Assembly (NCBI RefSeq): GCF_001640025.1
Contig: NC_031674.1
Coordinates: forward strand, 3,472,001-3,536,000
Reading direction: 5' to 3'
Length of the DNA: 64,000 bases
Source of the DNA: Sugiyamaella lignohabitans
Taxonomy: Eukaryota > Ascomycota > Dipodascomycetes > Dipodascales > Trichomonascaceae
A program made the position numbers and the translations under genes. Each line of letters starts with the position of its first letter. Within the stretch, counting starts at the first letter, position 1. This document shows positions 60,973 to 64,000 of this stretch, in pieces. A model generated the notes under the pieces. It ran no database searches and had not been told where the DNA came from. It saw only the letters and a program-made list of their open reading frames with translations.

Positions 60973-61102
60973 CGAGTGGCACGAAAAGCGGGTAAAGGTG
61001 GATTTGATACAAACCTACTAATACAGGACAAGAATAAATAAGGCAGGGGGAGGAGCTGCCAGAGGTTATACGGGTGGTGAAGCTAAGTTTTCTCACAGCA
61101 GT

Positions 61103-61617
61103 TTAGATACTGAAGTTGAAGCTTTTGTCGAGCACGTTAATGGCACGGGCGTCTTCGCTCCAGAGAGCTTTGTCGACGCCGTCGCGAGAGGCTACAGGGC
61201 CAGCGGGGAAAGCAGGTAATGGTTTGCGTTCGGGGGGAGGAAGAGCCAGGATCGCGGGAGCGCCACTAGGAGGGGTTTGGGAGATGGGAGGTGGCGTCTT
61301 ATGTACAACTAATGGAGATGGGGTTGTGGTGAAGGATGTTGTTCCCGGCTCAGTTTTGATATAGGTTCCTCCAGTGACGTGAGATGGAGGTGGTGTGGGA
61401 ACTTGTGGTGACACCGATGGTAGAGGGGTGGTTGCGGCAGTAGAGATCCCGCTAGGTGGACCTGCCGAACTAGGAGGAGGACCGTATACAACCATTCCAG
61501 GCCGCTGGGGTGTTTGAGGGTGTAAAGTAGCGGGGCCAGGAGGAGGGAAATGGTGTTGACCAGGTGGAGGTGGATGTTGTAATGGTGGTTGAACATGGGT
61601 TTGACCAGCGTAGAAGT

Positions 61618-61653
<36 letters not shown>

Positions 61654-63178
61654 GAGGTGGTGGTGGTGGTTGTTGCTGTTGTTGTGGTTGTGGTTGTGGT
61701 GGTAAACCCATTTGTTGTTGAGGATGAAGAAGTTGCTGCTGTTGAACAACTTGAGGAGGGGGTTGTTGTTGTGATGGTGGTGGTTGCTGTTGTTGAAGGG
61801 TGTGATGGGGAGGTGCTAAATGAGGAGGTTGTTGTTGATGAGATGCGACAGGTTGAGGACCTGGTGGTCCCTGCTGTTGTTGATGTTGTGGTGGGAGTTG
61901 TTGAGGGGGTTGTTGTTGGTAGATTACGGTTGTTTGAGCTGGCAATTGCTGTTGTTGTTGCTGCTGTTGCTGCTGTTGTTGATGTTGTTGATGTTGTTGA
62001 TGTTGTGGTGGGGAATATGGATGGGGTCCAGGTTGAGGACCAGGTCCGGGTCCGATTATTTGAACTGGACCACCTACTGGTTGGCCATATCCTGGTGGAC
62101 CAGGTTGATAAACTTGACCATAACCAGGACCAGGACCCTGAACAGCTCCAGGACCGGGACCAATAGCAACTTGACCAGGTCGTGGCGACGTGCCGTTATA
62201 GATAACTTGAGTAACGGTAGTTCCAGGAGGACCACCATGACCGCCATGAAGATTGCCAGAGTTTGGAACCACATTGCCAGCTGAGTCCCGCTCAGGTGTG
62301 TAAATCTGCACAATTGTGTTGGGATGAGGATGATCTAAAGGAGACGAATGGTCGGGATACAGACCTTTGGGGATCACGATGTTTCGTAGATTAGGATCTC
62401 GCGATGGAACAGGAAGCATTTCTCCGTTTTTCAGCTGGGCTCGTGAAAAGTATGAAATCAGATGCAGTTTAAGATTGGTTGAGGTGGTAATTGAAAACGA
62501 CTGTTTCATAAGTCCATTGGGTTTATATCGATATCCGTCCTGAGGGATCCAGTGAACATCGTGTTCATCATCGTCAGCCATATCACCAGATGTATTGTTG
62601 GGATTGGTGTTGTTGTTGTTGTTAGGTGAGTTTGATGATGATACTGATCGGTTATCAACTGGTGATAGAATGTTATCGGGGTATGACGGTTGATTCTGTC
62701 CCTGTTGTCCCTGTTGTCCCTGTTGTCCTTGCTGACTCTGTTGTCCTTGTTGCCCCTGCTGATTCTGTGGTCCCTGACCGGATTGCTGGTTATTGGGTTG
62801 ACCAGGCATTCGCACCTCGACTGGCTGCATAAGACGGTCTGTGTTGACAGGAGGTAGATGTCTTTCAGAAGGCACTGAAGTATCTACAACCAATTCAACA
62901 CGCTTTCCTTCCATTTCACGATACGTGAGAAACGATCCAGAAACTCTCGAGGCGCTCCAGGACTTGCCGTCAGTCCATCTTCTCATACCAGCTTCACGTT
63001 CATCCCATACAAACACCGAGCCAGGTTGAATTGCCTTGCGTTCTTTCTCAGAAAGTCTTCGCTGAACACGGGGTAAAAGACCAATTCGACATGCCTCAAA
63101 CAAAATAATAGCGTCCAGAGTCGTCCGGACATATCCGTGATACGACTCCATTCTAGGAGGAGGCGGATACATTGTCAT
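61103..63178 (-). CDS. WOPR-family transcription factor (Wor1/Gti1/Pac2-like)
   Basis: 691 aa. The N-terminus is the first half of a WOPR DNA-binding domain (about 12-95): ESYHGYVRTTLDAIILFEAC, LSEKERKAIQPGSVFVWDE, MRRWTDGKSWSASRVSGSFL, TYREME. After a Gln-rich linker (GQQGQQGQQ), the second half follows (about 205-280): GYRYKPNGLMKQSFSITTST, NLKLHLISYFSRAQL, IPKGLYPDH. The C-terminal 400 residues are Gln/Pro-rich with several polyQ runs, typical of an activation or condensate-forming region. WOPR proteins control dimorphism, white-opaque switching and mating (Wor1, Ryp1, Gti1, Pac2); which paralogue this is cannot be told. No in-frame ATG precedes 63178 closely. Confidence 0.93.
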
Positions 63179-64000
63179 AGATACCAGTGATATATGATTG
63201 ATGCCACAATTTACCGGTTAACGTAGAAAGTTGATGTGGGGTATTAGTAGCTTGGTACAGAATACCACGACTGAAATGAACGAAATAAAATGAAAATAAA
63301 ACAAAAAAAAAAAAAAAAATTTAACCAAATAAAATGATCCAGAGATGATAAAAATATAAATACTCCAGAAACAATATCTGACGATGAACTAGTGCCGGTC
63401 CGCCAAGAGGGGCTCTGTCACTAATACAAAACCGGTCGTGCCAAAATAAGCACCTCCTCGTATCAACTTAGTCACTTTCCAGCCGAGCTGACTCAGTGTG
63501 TTAAAGCTCTTAACTCGCAGGTAAGATTTCGACCACTGTCTTTATCAGACTCAACAGAACACTTATCAGATATACTGTTAGCAAGCGAGCAATCCAGCTA
63601 TATTCGACGTTCACAGTTCGTTCCACTGTTCGACAGTTCAAGTTTCGACGTTTAACGTTCGTCTGTTTGTTATTACTGTTACGAGACTCAAATACAACCT
63701 CGACTGTGCAACTACAACAGACTTCAACGTACTCGCGACAATCACAAACACTTTTATCAACTCGTCTGTTCACCAGTCAAAGTTGAATCTGCAACTGTAA
63801 AGCTGTTGATGGTGGTGATGGTGGTGTGGTACTAGCCTCGTGTCGCCGTCGGTCGTACCAAGTTATGGATGGATGTTTATATTAGGGTTGGTGATACTAC
63901 TGACACTCACAAAAGTTACCGGGCAAAAAAACCAAAACAATTCAATATTCAAAATCAGTTCAAGTTCAACTGCCAATGACCGAATCTTTGCTAATCAAGA
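63179..64000. other. Upstream region of the WOPR gene, running to the window end
   Basis: About 820 bp of AT-rich promoter-like DNA with an A-tract (63302-63319). No gene or GC element is seen before the window ends. Confidence 0.55.

Larger units (their letters stand above)
60020..61102. other. Intergenic between convergent Sel1 and WOPR genes
   Basis: About 1.1 kb almost filled by repeats: left arms 34 and 35, a decayed array of 90-bp units (60190-60890) and solo right arm 36. No gene seen. Confidence 0.6.

Overview
This window is nuclear DNA from a budding yeast (Saccharomycotina). It is probably a basal lineage near the Trichomonascaceae/Dipodascaceae/Yarrowia group; that placement is inference. 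The genes are eukaryotic (THO2, SUS1, DCN1, DCP2, a cyclin, INSIG) and carry spliceosomal introns. I could resolve 17 introns in 8 genes, and 16 of them have a CTAAC branch point only 7 to 12 nt before the 3' AG. CTG codons fall at conserved leucines (for example in DCP2 near 21240), so the code is the standard one and not that of the CTG clade. A complex I assembly factor and a queuosine-salvage enzyme, both absent from Saccharomyces cerevisiae, also fit a basal yeast.

Layout. 1-10.2 kb is gene-dense: a partial PPR-like protein, GCG1, an RNase III with two dsRNA-binding domains, YSA1, SUS1 (four exons), DCN1 (five exons) and a secreted M28 aminopeptidase. 10.2-21 kb holds DFR1, PPS1, an SDR-type dehydratase, a small proline-repeat protein and the cytochrome c heme lyase CYC3. 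21-38.7 kb holds DCP2, a G1-type cyclin and a winged-helix nuclear protein, separated by unusually long intergenic DNA (6.4 and 4.2 kb). 39-54.7 kb is dense again: an NDUFAF6-like protein, INSIG, a double-PH protein, THO2, YSF3/SF3B5 and a queuosine salvage protein. 54.7-64 kb carries a Sel1-repeat CaaX protein and a WOPR (Wor1/Gti1/Pac2) transcription factor.

The most striking content is a GC-rich dispersed repeat that ordinary gene annotation does not explain. I count about 36 loci and roughly 50 arms. Each arm is about 55-60 bp and has an outer block TGCCTCCGGCGG, a first perfect hairpin CTGGGGCTCCGCCCCAG and a second hairpin that exists in interchangeable versions (type A CTCCTGCTTCGCAGGAG; type B, the CTCGAGCGAAGCGAG module; type C GCTCGCTTCGCGAGC). 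A full element is a left arm and its reverse complement around a short variable centre, about 130-185 bp long, so the whole thing is one large palindrome. Solo arms, tandem arms, deleted arms and a copy split by a minisatellite also occur. Elements sit inside introns of CYC3, DCP2 and YSF3, and within about 150 bp downstream of the stop codon of eleven genes. They resemble in style the GC clusters and double-hairpin elements known from fungal mitochondrial DNA, but here they lie in the nucleus. No transposase is present.

The identifiable genes cover RNA biology (RNase III, SUS1, DCP2, THO2, YSF3), mitochondria (CYC3, NDUFAF6, PPR), sterol control (INSIG) and cell-cycle or morphology control (cyclin, PPS1, WOPR factor, Sel1 protein). 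They do not form an operon or cluster. I saw no tRNA, rRNA, CRISPR array or transposase gene.
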